This document shows positions 32,401-41,016 of a stretch of 64,000 nucleotides of DNA, piece by piece. Source of the DNA: Ruminococcus_G sp964621905 (lineage in GTDB: Bacteria > Bacillota > Clostridia > Lachnospirales > Lachnospiraceae); assembly GCA_964621905.1 (NCBI GenBank), contig CAZUNG010000002.1, forward strand, positions 124,001 to 188,000, in the 5' to 3' direction. Under the pieces are notes generated by a model that made no database searches, was not told the DNA's origin, and saw nothing but the letters and a program-made list of their open reading frames with translations. The position numbers and the translations under genes are program-made. The stretch's first letter is position 1. Every line of letters starts with the position of its first letter.

Positions 32401-34134
32401 TCACCTCCGTATAGTCTCGGACGGCATGGGCGGGTGCAAGATATCCGGGCGATACTTCTCCACAATTCCGTCCATAATCTCTTTCTTCTCCGCATATTCC
32501 ACCCTGCGGTTGCCCTGATCGGGCACGCTGTAGGGATGCTCTTCGTCAAACCGAATCCCCATTTGAAGAACAGCTTCAGCCTTACCTTCATGGGATAGAA
32601 GCCGGTTTTCATGATCACGAACTGTCTCTTGGGCATGGATTTCAGTTCGTCCGGCGTCATCAGTGGCCGTTCGATCATCTGCAAAGACTCCGATGGGTCG
32701 TTCTTGCTCCGGCTGACTGAGCCGCTCATGACCGTCCTTGAGCCCAGGGCCTTGGACAGTGTTTCGACGGAGGTGCTCTGTGGCGCAAACCCGCCGAAGA
32801 TGGTCAGCTGGTTGTTGTCGATGATAATCTCCGCGCCCTCCTTGCTGTAGTTCTTTTCCAGCTGGGAAAAGGACTGGATAAGCGGTACGATCTGCAATCG
32901 CCTCGAACGGGATGCCGAGAACATCATTTCAGCGGATTCAATCTTCGGCAGGGTGTCGTACTCATCGCAGAAGAACACGCAGCGGTTTTTAAGTTTCCCG
33001 CCGTTCTCGTCAGCCACCGCCAGGATCTCCCGGTAAAGCTATTGGATGATGATGGAGATCATGAAGAAGGTTGCGGGGTTTTCCTCTGGCATAATGATAA
33101 AGAACGCCGATTTTTCCGTGCAAAACTTCTCGGCGTCGATCTCGGTATCAAAACACAGGATCTGCTCCAGCTCCGAATCCAGAAAGGCATTGAGCCGGGA
33201 CAGCGCCGCACTCATAACCGAAGCCATGGATTGCTCCGCCGTATTGAGAGTAGCCCCGGCAAACCACTTGGCCTTGTGGTCATTGGGGAGCAGCTCCATA
33301 AGCTGCTGGAACTGATTCTTCCCTTTCTTGCCGGATGGCGCCAACAATTCCTGAATGACTTTGAATACCGATACGATGTGCCGCTTCTTCGGTTCGCAGA
33401 ACTCGGCCACCAGCAAAATCGTCGCCGTCAGCAGACCTTCCGCCGCATCATAAAAATAGGCGTTCTGCCCAAAAGATGCGGCGTTCATGCCGGAGAGGAT
33501 GATGGTCTTGGAAATGATCTTGGCATATTTCTCACACCGGGCCTTGTACACCAGCTGATCAGGGTGCGCTTGGTATAGATCCATGTACTTGTTAACTAGG
33601 TGAAGAAGGTTGTTGCCGTTGCTCCGAGTTAGGTTTCTAAGGTCTATCACCGACACATGGTACCCGTAGTCCTTGGCGATCTGTCCGTAGTTGCGCATGA
33701 TATCGCCTTTGGTATCGGTCGACAAGAACGACATCCCGGATGCACAGGCGTACTCAATACAGCCAATACGCTGTTTTACCTACGCCGGCGGCGCCGATCA
33801 TCAGGGCATGGAAGTCGCCGGTATCCACCATAGCGGTAGTATTTCCGATGCAGCCCACCACAAGACTCTGGGGCAGCGGATGGCCTTCCGGCGTTGTGGG
33901 CGAGTTTCCCGCTTTTGCCTGTTCACGCCACTGCTCCTGCGTGAAGGGGATGTGTTTATAAGTTTTGCGAATCTCGGAGCGGCTGGCCCATCTCGCCGTA
34001 CCATGCTGGCCGTCACTGACCGTCCGACTCTTGATCCCATTCAGACTGTAGATGTGTACGATCAGCGTCACGCCGCCGAGCACGGCGAACATGACCGCGC
34101 CAACAATAATCAACAAGGTAATATTTCCTGTCAT
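32401..34134 (-). pseudogene. VirD4/TraG-type conjugative coupling protein, broken by two frameshifts and a nonsense codon
   Basis: Coupling proteins are membrane ATPases that pass relaxase-bound DNA into the type IV secretion channel. The frame starts at ATG 34134 with an N-terminal membrane helix and Walker A GAAGVGKTA, then shifts near 33755 where family members read on into GMSFLSTDTKGD. The next part reads normally to TAG at 33039-33041, where IIIQ-stop-LYREIL indicates a Gln codon changed to a stop. It continues with CVFFCDEYDTLPKIESAEM (Walker B region) and GSRTVMSGSVS, then shifts again near 32563 to finish FDEEHPYSVPDQGN and a TGA at 32401. Clearly inactive. Confidence 0.9.
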
Positions 34135-34198
34135 AAGGCAACATGCTTTCGAATCTTATTCTATCACTCCTTCCCCCTTCAGATTTTCATTCTGCGCA

Positions 34199-35023
34199 TC
34201 ATAACTGTTGCTGCGTATATACTTCTTCCTCCATTTCTACTGGATATAGCAAATCCTCATTCCAGTCCTTTCGGATCGGGATGAGGATCTCATGCTGGAT
34301 TCCCTTTTCAAAGAGCGTTTTCGCAGTCCGCCGGTTGGCCGTCTGCCCCCGTTCACCGTTGTCCCTGCAAAGAAAGACCGTATCGATTTGCGGTGTATCC
34401 TCCATCGTCTGCCACAGCACCAGATCGGATATACCGCAGGATGCGCATAGCTGTGTTGCTGCCAGCCCGCCTTGTGCAGAGTGATAAAGGAGAGCATGTC
34501 GATGGGAGGCTCGAACAGGTACAACCGGTTGCCGGTTCCACGCCAGTGAAAGCTGTACTCCGGCGTGCTGCCGTCCTGATTTCCCTTGAAGCTGCTCTCG
34601 GAGCCAGTGCTCCACTTATGGGCATGACGGGGCTCTCCCTCCGTATCAAACCCAACGAACACGGCGTTGTGGTAATCGGCGGATTCATAGATCATGCCTT
34701 TGCGGATGCTTGCGAGACCTCTTCTCTACGGGCGGAGCTGCCCTCAGTATATCGCCATTGATGCCCAGGAGGTATTCCAGCGTTTCTGGGTAGTCCTTCC
34801 CATAAAAACGCCACACAAAGTCGATAGCATCGCCGCCCGTCTGCTCATACTGGTGATACCACAGGTTCCCCCGGATGGTAATCTTTGCGCCACCGTACTT
34901 CCATTCATATTCCGAGCCCGACCGTTTCAGGGTTTGCCCCTGCCTGCGCAGCAGATCTGTAAGGTCGGTCAGCCTTGCGCGCTCCTTCTGTTCTTCTGTA
35001 AAGTGGACGTATTTGGTTACCAT
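34199..35023 (-). pseudogene. Primase-like (CHC2/TOPRIM, DUF3991 type) gene remnant of a conjugative element
   Basis: The start is ATG 35023 after AAAGGAGG. An N-terminal domain (DLLRRQGQTLKRSGSEYEWK, GDAIDFVWRFYGKDYPETLE) reads well for about 95 codons, then the frame ends. A second frame holds IYESADYHNAVFVGFDTEG and LYLFEPPIDMLSFITLHKAG, and a third finishes with TVFLCRDNGERGQ, HEILIPIRKDWNEDLLYP. Compared with relatives, part of the segment between the first two frames appears deleted. At least two frame breaks make it inactive. Confidence 0.82.
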
Positions 35024-35062
35024 CTGCATCCCTCCTTTTCGTTTTTACTTTTTCACGCCTTT

Positions 35063-35224
35063 TTACTGCCAGATCCCCAGCGCCTGTTTCTTCTCCTCAA
35101 TCTGACGGCGAAGCTTCCGCTCGATGGTCGCTCCGCCCTTGCCCCAGCGCTCGTCCTCCAAACGGTTCTGAATGATCCGGCTTATATGATGCAAAAGCCG
35201 CAGGGACGCCATAGCTACCGACAT
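35063..35224 (-). CDS. Small protein resembling the tail of a mobilisation protein
   Basis: A 53-codon frame starts at ATG 35224 (or 35212) and contains MSVAMASLRLLHHISRIIQN and a basic end with ERKLRRQIEEKKQALGI. Similar endings occur on mobilisation or relaxase-associated proteins of Firmicutes conjugative elements, so this may be a remnant of a larger gene rather than a full one. It overlaps the end of the DUF4240 gene by ten bases. Confidence 0.45.
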   Translation of the reverse strand: MSVAMASLRLLHHISRIIQNRLEDERWGKGGATIERKLRRQIEEKKQALGIWQ

Positions 35225-36003
35225 GTTCTCGTTGCTTTGAATGCTATGGTATTCATAATCAGCTCGTCCATCGGAGTGGTCAGGATCATTTGATCCACAA
35301 ACGGCCGACTACCAATGAAGAAAGCAATATTTTCCGGAGTGTTGTGGAACAGGAATTCCTCCCTCTTTCCATTCTCATACACATACGCATTCACAACATT
35401 TCCTTCCTCCATCAGCGCCTGGATGGCATCTGATTGCGGCACATTGCTTTTACCGCAAATTGGGGAGAAATAGTCAGCAAAGGAAAAACCGGATCCATTT
35501 TGACCGAAGTTCTGCTGCTTTGGCAACTCTTCATGGATGTCCTCTATGGTTCTACTGTCCAGCGTGTAGTCCTCCAGTGCGTATATCAGATCTTGCGAAC
35601 TGTCTGGGTCTATTCGGAACATCTTTGCGTTATATGCATAGAAGGCGGCATAGTCATATTTTCCGTAATTGAAGCTTCCATCCTTTTTCAGGAAATTCAC
35701 CAAAGTAACGGAATCTCGAAGAGCGTTCATAAATACTTCTTTCCCGCAAGAAATCAACCATGCGCGAAAATTGTTCAGGCCCTCATTTGCGTAGTCCGGT
35801 CCCAACGCCGCACTGACCGCAAACATTTCGTCCCGGTATGACGCATCTTTGTACTCGTGGTAAATCAGGTGCCAATCCATAATGTCCTCTAAGGGGTAAT
35901 GGGATAGATTCTCTACTATCCTGGTCCAAACTGTTTCTTGGTCATGATTTTGGGATACCGCATTTACATCCTCAATGATTCTCCAAAACTGTTCTTTCGT
36001 CAT
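35215..36003 (-). CDS. DUF4240 protein with an LPD28-like C-terminal segment
   Basis: The start at ATG 36003 has GGAGG eight bases upstream; a GTG reading from 36009 would be two codons longer. Residues 1-110 follow the DUF4240 pattern: TKEQFWRIIEDVNAVSQNHD, IMDWHLIYHEYKDASYRDE and NFRAWLISCGKEVFMNALRD. The C-terminal 60 residues (KREEFLFHNTPENIAFFIGS, FVDQMILTT) look like the LPD28 domain of conjugative-element polyvalent proteins. DUF4240 occurs in proteins often linked to toxin-immunity loci. The combination may be natural or the result of a fusion at the island's right end. It is intact but of unknown function. Confidence 0.65.
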   Translation of the reverse strand: MTKEQFWRIIEDVNAVSQNHDQETVWTRIVENLSHYPLEDIMDWHLIYHEYKDASYRDEMFAVSAALGPDYANEGLNNFRAWLISCGKEVFMNALRDSVTLVNFLKKDGSFNYGKYDYAAFYAYNAKMFRIDPDSSQDLIYALEDYTLDSRTIEDIHEELPKQQNFGQNGSGFSFADYFSPICGKSNVPQSDAIQALMEEGNVVNAYVYENGKREEFLFHNTPENIAFFIGSRPFVDQMILTTPMDELIMNTIAFKATRTCR

Positions 36004-36225
36004 GCGCACAACCTCCCTGCCCAGAAAGGGCCTCTTTACTTTTACACCTTATATGGCAGGAATCAAGGCGGTTAAGCCTCGATAGGCTTAATCGCCTCTA
36101 CAACAAAAAATAGGCCTTCATCTTTAGCCTGCTCTTCCCTTACTGTATATCCATTTTTCTCTCACTTCTGTGTATTGTGTGGTTATCCCGTGCTACTTTC
36201 TAACTCCATACACTCAAAACACGCT

Positions 36226-36708
36226 CTAAGCTATCCTACAGTTTACATCCAGGATCAGCAGGTCGGGATCCTGCATAAACGCACATACAATTCCGATTTT
36301 CTGCTTCATTCCTTTTGACATTTTTTTCAGTTTCCCGGCGGGATTCAGTTCAAACAGTTCCATCAGCCTGGGAGCACGTCCCAGATCTTTCATCTTTTTC
36401 ATGTTTGCGATAAACTTTATGAATTCCATCCCATTCATGGAATCCATAAATGCAATCTCACCCGGCAGGTATCCCAGTGATCGCTCAATCTCGTCCGCTT
36501 TTTCAAAACAGTCTTTTCCCCGGATCGTCAGCGTTCCGCTGTCCGGTTTGATAAATCCCATCAGCTGGCGGATCGTCGTTGTCTTGCCTGCACCGTTCGG
36601 TCCGAGAAAACCCAGAACTTCTCCGCGTTCCACACAGAAGCTGACATCGAAAACACTTCTTCCTCTGCCGTAATCTTTTGTGATATGGTTAATTTCAATG
36701 ACGCTCAT
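36226..36708 (-). pseudogene. ABC transporter ATPase gene truncated at Walker B
   Basis: The first 155 residues are a normal drug-export-type ATPase, with Walker A GPNGAGKTTT, a Q-loop in IRQLMGF, and MSKGMKQKIGIV as signature. Homology ends exactly after DPDLLILD, where the catalytic Glu and the remaining third should follow. Instead six unrelated codons lead to a stop. The ATG overlaps the end of the TetR remnant. The matching permease is missing here, but its 3' end is found at 16626-16866 on the same strand. Confidence 0.88.
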
Positions 36709-36894
36709 CCTGATACTCCTCCTTATACGTCAGTTTTTTCATGATGTCCATCCAATCCTCAAATTCCTGCGCGGGCAGATCAACATCAAATCTGTCGATG
36801 CACGCTTGTACTCATTTTGTCCAAAAACTTCCATTGCCGCATTGATGATCTTCAGCTGCTTTTCTTCCGGCAGGGAATAGAACTTTTCATTCAT
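36695..36894 (-). pseudogene. TetR-family regulator gene with a large internal deletion
   Basis: From ATG 36894 about 32 codons read MNEKFYSLPEEKQLKIINAA and MEVFGQNEYKRAS, the start of a TetR DNA-binding domain. The frame then jumps to the last 40 or so codons of the family (FDVDLPAQEFEDWMDIMKKL, TYKEEYQDERH), whose stop overlaps the start of the ATPase gene by about 14 bases. Most of the helix-turn-helix and the whole ligand domain are gone. Confidence 0.8.
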
Positions 36895-36992
36895 ATCCTA
36901 ACCCGTCCTTTCCGCCGCACCTTGTGCTGACTCTACTGGTCATTCCTAATTACCGGAATACCGAATTGACTACTTTTTACAACCCCTCAGTT

Positions 36993-37030
36993 AAAAAAAA
37001 GACTCCGATCAAAGAAATCAGAGTCTTTTT
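36993..37030. terminator. Bidirectional intrinsic terminator
   Basis: A nine-pair stem with one mismatch (37001-37009 with 37017-37025) is flanked by eight A and five T. It lies immediately after the stop of the small membrane gene on the minus strand. Confidence 0.85.
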
Positions 37031-37169
37031 ATGAATAACAAAATAAATTATATCCGATCAGAAGGCATATCAATGCTACTATGACCTCACAGAGAGACGA
37101 CGGGATGATCAATGCGATCATGACGCCGATTCCGATGAAAAACATAACAAAACCGATCATCCGGATCAT
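37029..37169 (-). CDS. 46-residue membrane protein downstream of ytfJ
   Basis: An ATG at 37169 with AGGAG six bases upstream opens a 46-codon frame with two hydrophobic stretches (IGFVMFFIGIGVMIALIIPS and VIVALICLLIGYNLFC) joined by a short turn. Its position directly after the sporulation gene ytfJ (8 bases) and before a terminator suggests a conserved operon partner. Too short for most gene finders; function unknown. Confidence 0.72.
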   Translation of the reverse strand: MIRMIGFVMFFIGIGVMIALIIPSSLCEVIVALICLLIGYNLFCYS

Positions 37170-37177
37170 GAAGTCTC

Positions 37178-37573
37178 CTATTTTTCCTCTTCTTGATTCA
37201 GTATATGCTCAATATCCTCCTGTGTATACTCATCTGTTTTGTCCTTTTTTGTAAATTTATCCGCAATATCCGGAACCATATCCAGAATCTTGGTGATGGC
37301 ATCCTGATTTTTCACGTTCACAAGTTTTGTACCATTTTTATTAATGACCAGAACGGCTGACGGAGAAATTTTTCCGCCCATACCGCCATACCCATTGTTT
37401 TTTGCATTTTCAGCAAATGCCCCTGCTCCAACGCCGAATGAAACGTCTACCAGAGGAAGGATGATTGTATCACCGATATGGATCGCATCACCGACGACTG
37501 TTTTCGTCGTAATAAAACTTTCCATCCCTTTGAATAATGCCTCCACCGTATTATGAAATGAATTTTCTGCCAT
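37178..37573 (-). CDS. ytfJ: GerW-family sporulation protein YtfJ
   Basis: YtfJ/GerW is a small cytoplasmic protein made during sporulation and involved in spore germination in Bacillus. The 131-residue sequence has the conserved TVVGDAIHIGDTIILPLVDV core and FGVGAGAF followed by a Gly-rich loop GGMGGKISPSAVLVI, then an acidic tail. It follows DUF2953 by 5 bases, the same pairing as B. subtilis ytfI-ytfJ. Confidence 0.93.
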   Translation of the reverse strand: MAENSFHNTVEALFKGMESFITTKTVVGDAIHIGDTIILPLVDVSFGVGAGAFAENAKNNGYGGMGGKISPSAVLVINKNGTKLVNVKNQDAITKILDMVPDIADKFTKKDKTDEYTQEDIEHILNQEEEK

Positions 37574-37578
37574 ATTTT

Positions 37579-38520
37579 TTATGCCTCCTTGTGCTGAAAT
37601 CTTCTGATTGTTTTCTTAACAGACTTGCAGCGGTATACCCTCCATCCCAGACGAAGCAGTACCACACCCAGCATATGCCCGCTCAGCACGATCCTGCCCT
37701 CCAGGATCTCCTGATCAAACACGGGAATTACCTGCAGTTTCGTCTTATAAAGGGGGACGATTAATCCGCATACACCCAAAGCCTGTCCGGTCAGTGCCGG
37801 ATCATCAAATCCAAACGTTACATGCCCCTTTGCTTTTCGGGGGATCAGATGCTTAAGCAGCGATTTGGATGTGTCCCACAGGAACCGGATGGTCTCTTTT
37901 GTGGTCTCATCTGCAAGAAACGATTTCCATTTTTTTATTTTAGCATAGATTCCTGTTATTGTTAACTTAAATTTTCGGAACATACTGCGTATTGCTGCCG
38001 GAACGCCCCGTACCCGCTGCCAGACAAGCCGTAACTTCCGGAAGACGCCTGGGCCAGCCTGTTTCAGTTTTTGGTCAGTATCAAAATCCCCTGTTTGACC
38101 GGGATTGCGCTCAATGCGCCCGCCCGCTTCAGGAATCCTCGCTTTCGGTGCTGCATCAGGAGGGCCCGTCCTCAGTGAGGGTATTTCCACAGGCGGCTTG
38201 CCCGGATCCATTTTTAAACTTCTCCTTCGGAACAGCCGCTTAATTTTGGATCCTGTTTTTTTCAGCCGGTCCAGTGTGATTCCGAAAATGCGTATCACAA
38301 AGAATGTCCCATCCCTCGATATGACTGCCTTTGCCATGAGCAGCCCGCCAAGCCAGGATATCCGGACACTTCCGGACACTTCCTCCGGATTCTTAATTCC
38401 CTCCAGGCGGTAACACACCGGAACAAACAGCATACACAGAACCGCCAGCGCAAGAAGGCCTAATATTACCAGCAGCAGTACACCTATTACTTTTAATATT
38501 ATGAAAATAATATGTAACAT
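37579..38520 (-). CDS. DUF2953 membrane-anchored protein (YtfI-like)
   Basis: The 313-residue protein has one N-terminal membrane helix (residues 5-30) and a C-terminal conserved segment with GHVTFGFDDPALTGQALG and IVPLYKTKLQVIPVFD, the DUF2953 signature. The middle is basic and poorly conserved. This family accompanies ytfJ in spore formers. Its role is unknown; a link to the spore envelope is inferred from the neighbour. Confidence 0.9.
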   Translation of the reverse strand: MLHIIFIILKVIGVLLLVILGLLALAVLCMLFVPVCYRLEGIKNPEEVSGSVRISWLGGLLMAKAVISRDGTFFVIRIFGITLDRLKKTGSKIKRLFRRRSLKMDPGKPPVEIPSLRTGPPDAAPKARIPEAGGRIERNPGQTGDFDTDQKLKQAGPGVFRKLRLVWQRVRGVPAAIRSMFRKFKLTITGIYAKIKKWKSFLADETTKETIRFLWDTSKSLLKHLIPRKAKGHVTFGFDDPALTGQALGVCGLIVPLYKTKLQVIPVFDQEILEGRIVLSGHMLGVVLLRLGWRVYRCKSVKKTIRRFQHKEA

Positions 38521-38534
38521 GACTCCACCTTTTA

Positions 38535-38858
38535 TTACGCTTTCTGATTATTTTCCAGAAATGCCCTTATCTGGGCACTTCCTGTCTGTTCCCAGACCTC
38601 CTGAACGATCTCCCGTACAAGTTCCAGTGCCTCTTCATACCCTTCTGCAATGCCCACGATCATGGGGCAATTTTTACGCAGCGTTTTCTGAAGAAGATAA
38701 TTTGAAGAAATAATCTCCAGATGGTTCGCCGGATTTGCCGCCAGCGTAATCACATACACACCGATCATACCTGATCCGTTGTTGATTTTTCTTCGGATTT
38801 TTTTTTCTTTCTTTTTTGCAGTATCGCCCACATAAAGGTTCTTATACCAGTTTAACAT
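38535..38858 (-). CDS. Conserved hypothetical protein
   Basis: The 107-residue protein starts MLNWYKNLYVGDTAKKKEKK and has a mixed alpha/beta body with VYVITLAANPANHLEIIS and IVGIAEGYEEALELVREI. I recognise it only as a type seen in Lachnospiraceae. It lies between DUF2953 (14 bases) and the polyphosphate phosphotransferase (11 bases) on the same strand, so it is probably part of the same transcript. Confidence 0.78.
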   Translation of the reverse strand: MLNWYKNLYVGDTAKKKEKKIRRKINNGSGMIGVYVITLAANPANHLEIISSNYLLQKTLRKNCPMIVGIAEGYEEALELVREIVQEVWEQTGSAQIRAFLENNQKA

Positions 38859-38869
38859 AAATCTGTCCT

Positions 38870-40408
38870 TTATTTTTTGTCTTCTAATCTTTTTAAAATG
38901 GCATCAATGACCGTTTTCAGCACTTTAATGCGTGCATAATACTTACAGTTTCCTTCCACAATGATCCAAGGCGCATATGTCGTCGACGTATGAATCAGCA
39001 TCTCGTCCACCGCCTGTTCATAGAGATCCCACTTTTCACGGTTTCTCCAGTCCTCATCCGTGATCTTCCACTGCTTCGCCGGATCCTCCATGCGTTCTTT
39101 AAAACGCCGCTCCTGTTCATCTTTGTCAATCTGCATCCAGAACTTCAGAACAATTGCCCCGTCATGGGCCCAGCTGGCCTCCATATCATTGATTTCTTTA
39201 TATGCACGTTTCCATTCTTCTTCGGAGCAGAACCTTTCAATCCGCTCAACCATAACCCGCCCATACCATGTCCGGTCATAGATTGCAATATGTCCGTCCT
39301 TTGGCACCTGGTTCCAGAAACGCCACAGATAATGGTGGGAGCGTTCCAGATCATTCGGGGCAGCCGTGGGGTTCACCTGATATCCCCGCGGATCCATGCG
39401 TTCTGTCAGGCGTTTGATAGCGCCGCCTTTTCCGCCGGCATCCCATCCTTCAAAACCAATGATCACCGGAATTCTTCTGCGGTACAATTCCCCATGCAGA
39501 CGTTCTATCTGCGACTGCAATTCTTCCAGCCGCTTCCTGTACTCATTCTTCTGATACGACAGACTCAGATCCACACTGTGAAGGCTGGAAGTCCGCATGA
39601 CGCTGTCATCCAGCAGTTCTTTTGATCCTTCCTGCACTTTCGGTTCTCCGGCTGCCGTCTCCTCTTTCTGACGTTCTTTCTGTGCGGTCTTTTTCTTTTT
39701 TTCCTCAATTGCCTCTGTCAGGCATCGAATGACTGCCATATATATTTTGACAGTCGCAAATTCCCGGTCCACGGATTCTATAATCGTCCACGGCGCGCAG
39801 TCCGTATCCGTCTTCTGCAGCATCTCGTCATTGATACGCTTATACTCGTTATACTGTTCATTCCGCTTCAGGTCGCCCTTGCTGACGCGCCAGGCGCTTG
39901 CCGGATCGCTCATCAGCTTCTCAAACCGCTTTTTCTGCTCTTTCTTCCCGATATAGAGAAACAGTTTCAGAATCGCTGTGCCGCCATCTGAGAGCTGCTG
40001 CTCAAAAGCATTAATCTCATCGTACGCATACTGCAGTTCATAATCTGTTGTGATCTTATCAAAACGGTCCACTTGAACTTTTCGGTACCAGCTTCTGTCA
40101 AATATCGCAATTCTGCCGTTTGGCGGAGTCTTTGTCCAGAATCTCCACAGGAATGGCCGCATCCGTTCCTCTTCCGTCTCACTTCCCGTAGCATATACAG
40201 AAAATCCCCTGGGATCCAGTGCATGGATCAGATTACTGATCTGAACTCCTTTGCCGGCAGCACCAAATCCCTCAAATACTATCATCACCGGTATCTGCAG
40301 TTCTTTGCATTCCCTCTGAAGCAGAGCCAGCTGAGGTTCCAGCCGATCCATCCGCTTCTTGTACTCGCCTTTTCCGAGCTTCTTTATCAGATTAATCTGT
40401 TCCAGCAT
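38870..40408 (-). CDS. pap: Polyphosphate:AMP phosphotransferase (PPK2 class II, two fused domains)
   Basis: This enzyme transfers phosphate from polyphosphate to AMP, giving ADP. The 512-residue protein holds two PPK2 domains. The first has Walker A FEGFGAAGKG near residues 43-52 and IAIFDRSWY; the second has FEGWDAGGKG near 316-325, MDPRGYQVNPTAAPNDLE and IAIYDRTWYGRVMVERIE. A linker rich in Lys/Glu separates them. Two-domain proteins of this length are the class II AMP-phosphorylating type; in these the C-terminal domain is usually the catalytic one. It suggests use of polyphosphate as an energy reserve. Confidence 0.94.
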   Translation of the reverse strand: MLEQINLIKKLGKGEYKKRMDRLEPQLALLQRECKELQIPVMIVFEGFGAAGKGVQISNLIHALDPRGFSVYATGSETEEERMRPFLWRFWTKTPPNGRIAIFDRSWYRKVQVDRFDKITTDYELQYAYDEINAFEQQLSDGGTAILKLFLYIGKKEQKKRFEKLMSDPASAWRVSKGDLKRNEQYNEYKRINDEMLQKTDTDCAPWTIIESVDREFATVKIYMAVIRCLTEAIEEKKKKTAQKERQKEETAAGEPKVQEGSKELLDDSVMRTSSLHSVDLSLSYQKNEYRKRLEELQSQIERLHGELYRRRIPVIIGFEGWDAGGKGGAIKRLTERMDPRGYQVNPTAAPNDLERSHHYLWRFWNQVPKDGHIAIYDRTWYGRVMVERIERFCSEEEWKRAYKEINDMEASWAHDGAIVLKFWMQIDKDEQERRFKERMEDPAKQWKITDEDWRNREKWDLYEQAVDEMLIHTSTTYAPWIIVEGNCKYYARIKVLKTVIDAILKRLEDKK

Positions 40409-40432
40409 AGAATCCCTCCTTTTATTTTAGAA

Positions 40433-40462
40433 CAAGGGAGAGATACTGGTATCCCTCCCTTG
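40433..40462 (-). terminator. Stem-loop between the NUDIX and polyphosphate genes
   Basis: An outer 8-base-pair stem (40433-40440 with 40455-40462) with inner pairing follows the NUDIX stop. The T tract after it on the minus strand is weak, so termination may be partial. Confidence 0.5.
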
Positions 40463-40494
40463 CCTGCCCGCACATCGCAGATGTACGGGAAACA

Positions 40495-40947
40495 TTAATA
40501 GTATTTGCGATTTCCCCACAGGTTGGACTTTTTTAAATCCAGATACTCCTGGTAGGCCATTTCCAAAATCTGCCGTTCATTTGAAAATTTTAACAGGTGG
40601 TAAGCCTCATGGAACTTATAGTAACCTGAATCAACAAAATATTCCTCTCTCTGAGGTTTGCTGTGATAGCTGTTCGCCATCATCAGATACCAGTGAACAT
40701 CTTTTTCCACCGTATCTTCCGGAACAGTAAAACTATATTGACTTTTTCCAATGTATTTGATAATGGAAGCTTGTACCCCCGCTTCTTCCAGAACCTCCCG
40801 CATTGCGGTATCCTTATAGTCCTCTCCTCTCTCAACAGTTCCCTTCGGCAATACCCAGCCCTCATACTTGTTTTTATAGCATTTGTATAAGGTCAGGATC
40901 TTCCCCCGATATATTACCACCCCGCCACAGCTCGTTGCCTCAATCAT
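40495..40947 (-). CDS. NUDIX hydrolase
   Basis: The 150-residue protein has a complete Nudix box, G-TVERG-E with REVLEEAGV (residues about 37-58), which binds the metal used to split nucleoside-diphosphate-linked substrates. The N-terminus TSCGGVVIYRGK and VLPKG are typical of diadenosine tetraphosphate or general NDP hydrolases. The substrate is not predictable. It lies between the PBP and phosphotransferase genes. Confidence 0.92.
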   Translation of the reverse strand: MIEATSCGGVVIYRGKILTLYKCYKNKYEGWVLPKGTVERGEDYKDTAMREVLEEAGVQASIIKYIGKSQYSFTVPEDTVEKDVHWYLMMANSYHSKPQREEYFVDSGYYKFHEAYHLLKFSNERQILEMAYQEYLDLKKSNLWGNRKYY

Positions 40948-41016
40948 TGCAATTCCTCCTGTTATGCGTAGTGTTACTTGTAATAAGTATACCTCTTTTT
41001 AACAGGCTGTGCAACC

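Noticed and set aside
36067..36096. 13-base inverted repeat upstream of the truncated ATPase region
   Set aside because: A possible stem-loop, but one mismatch, no T run and no flanking gene end to support a terminator; not used as an island border.
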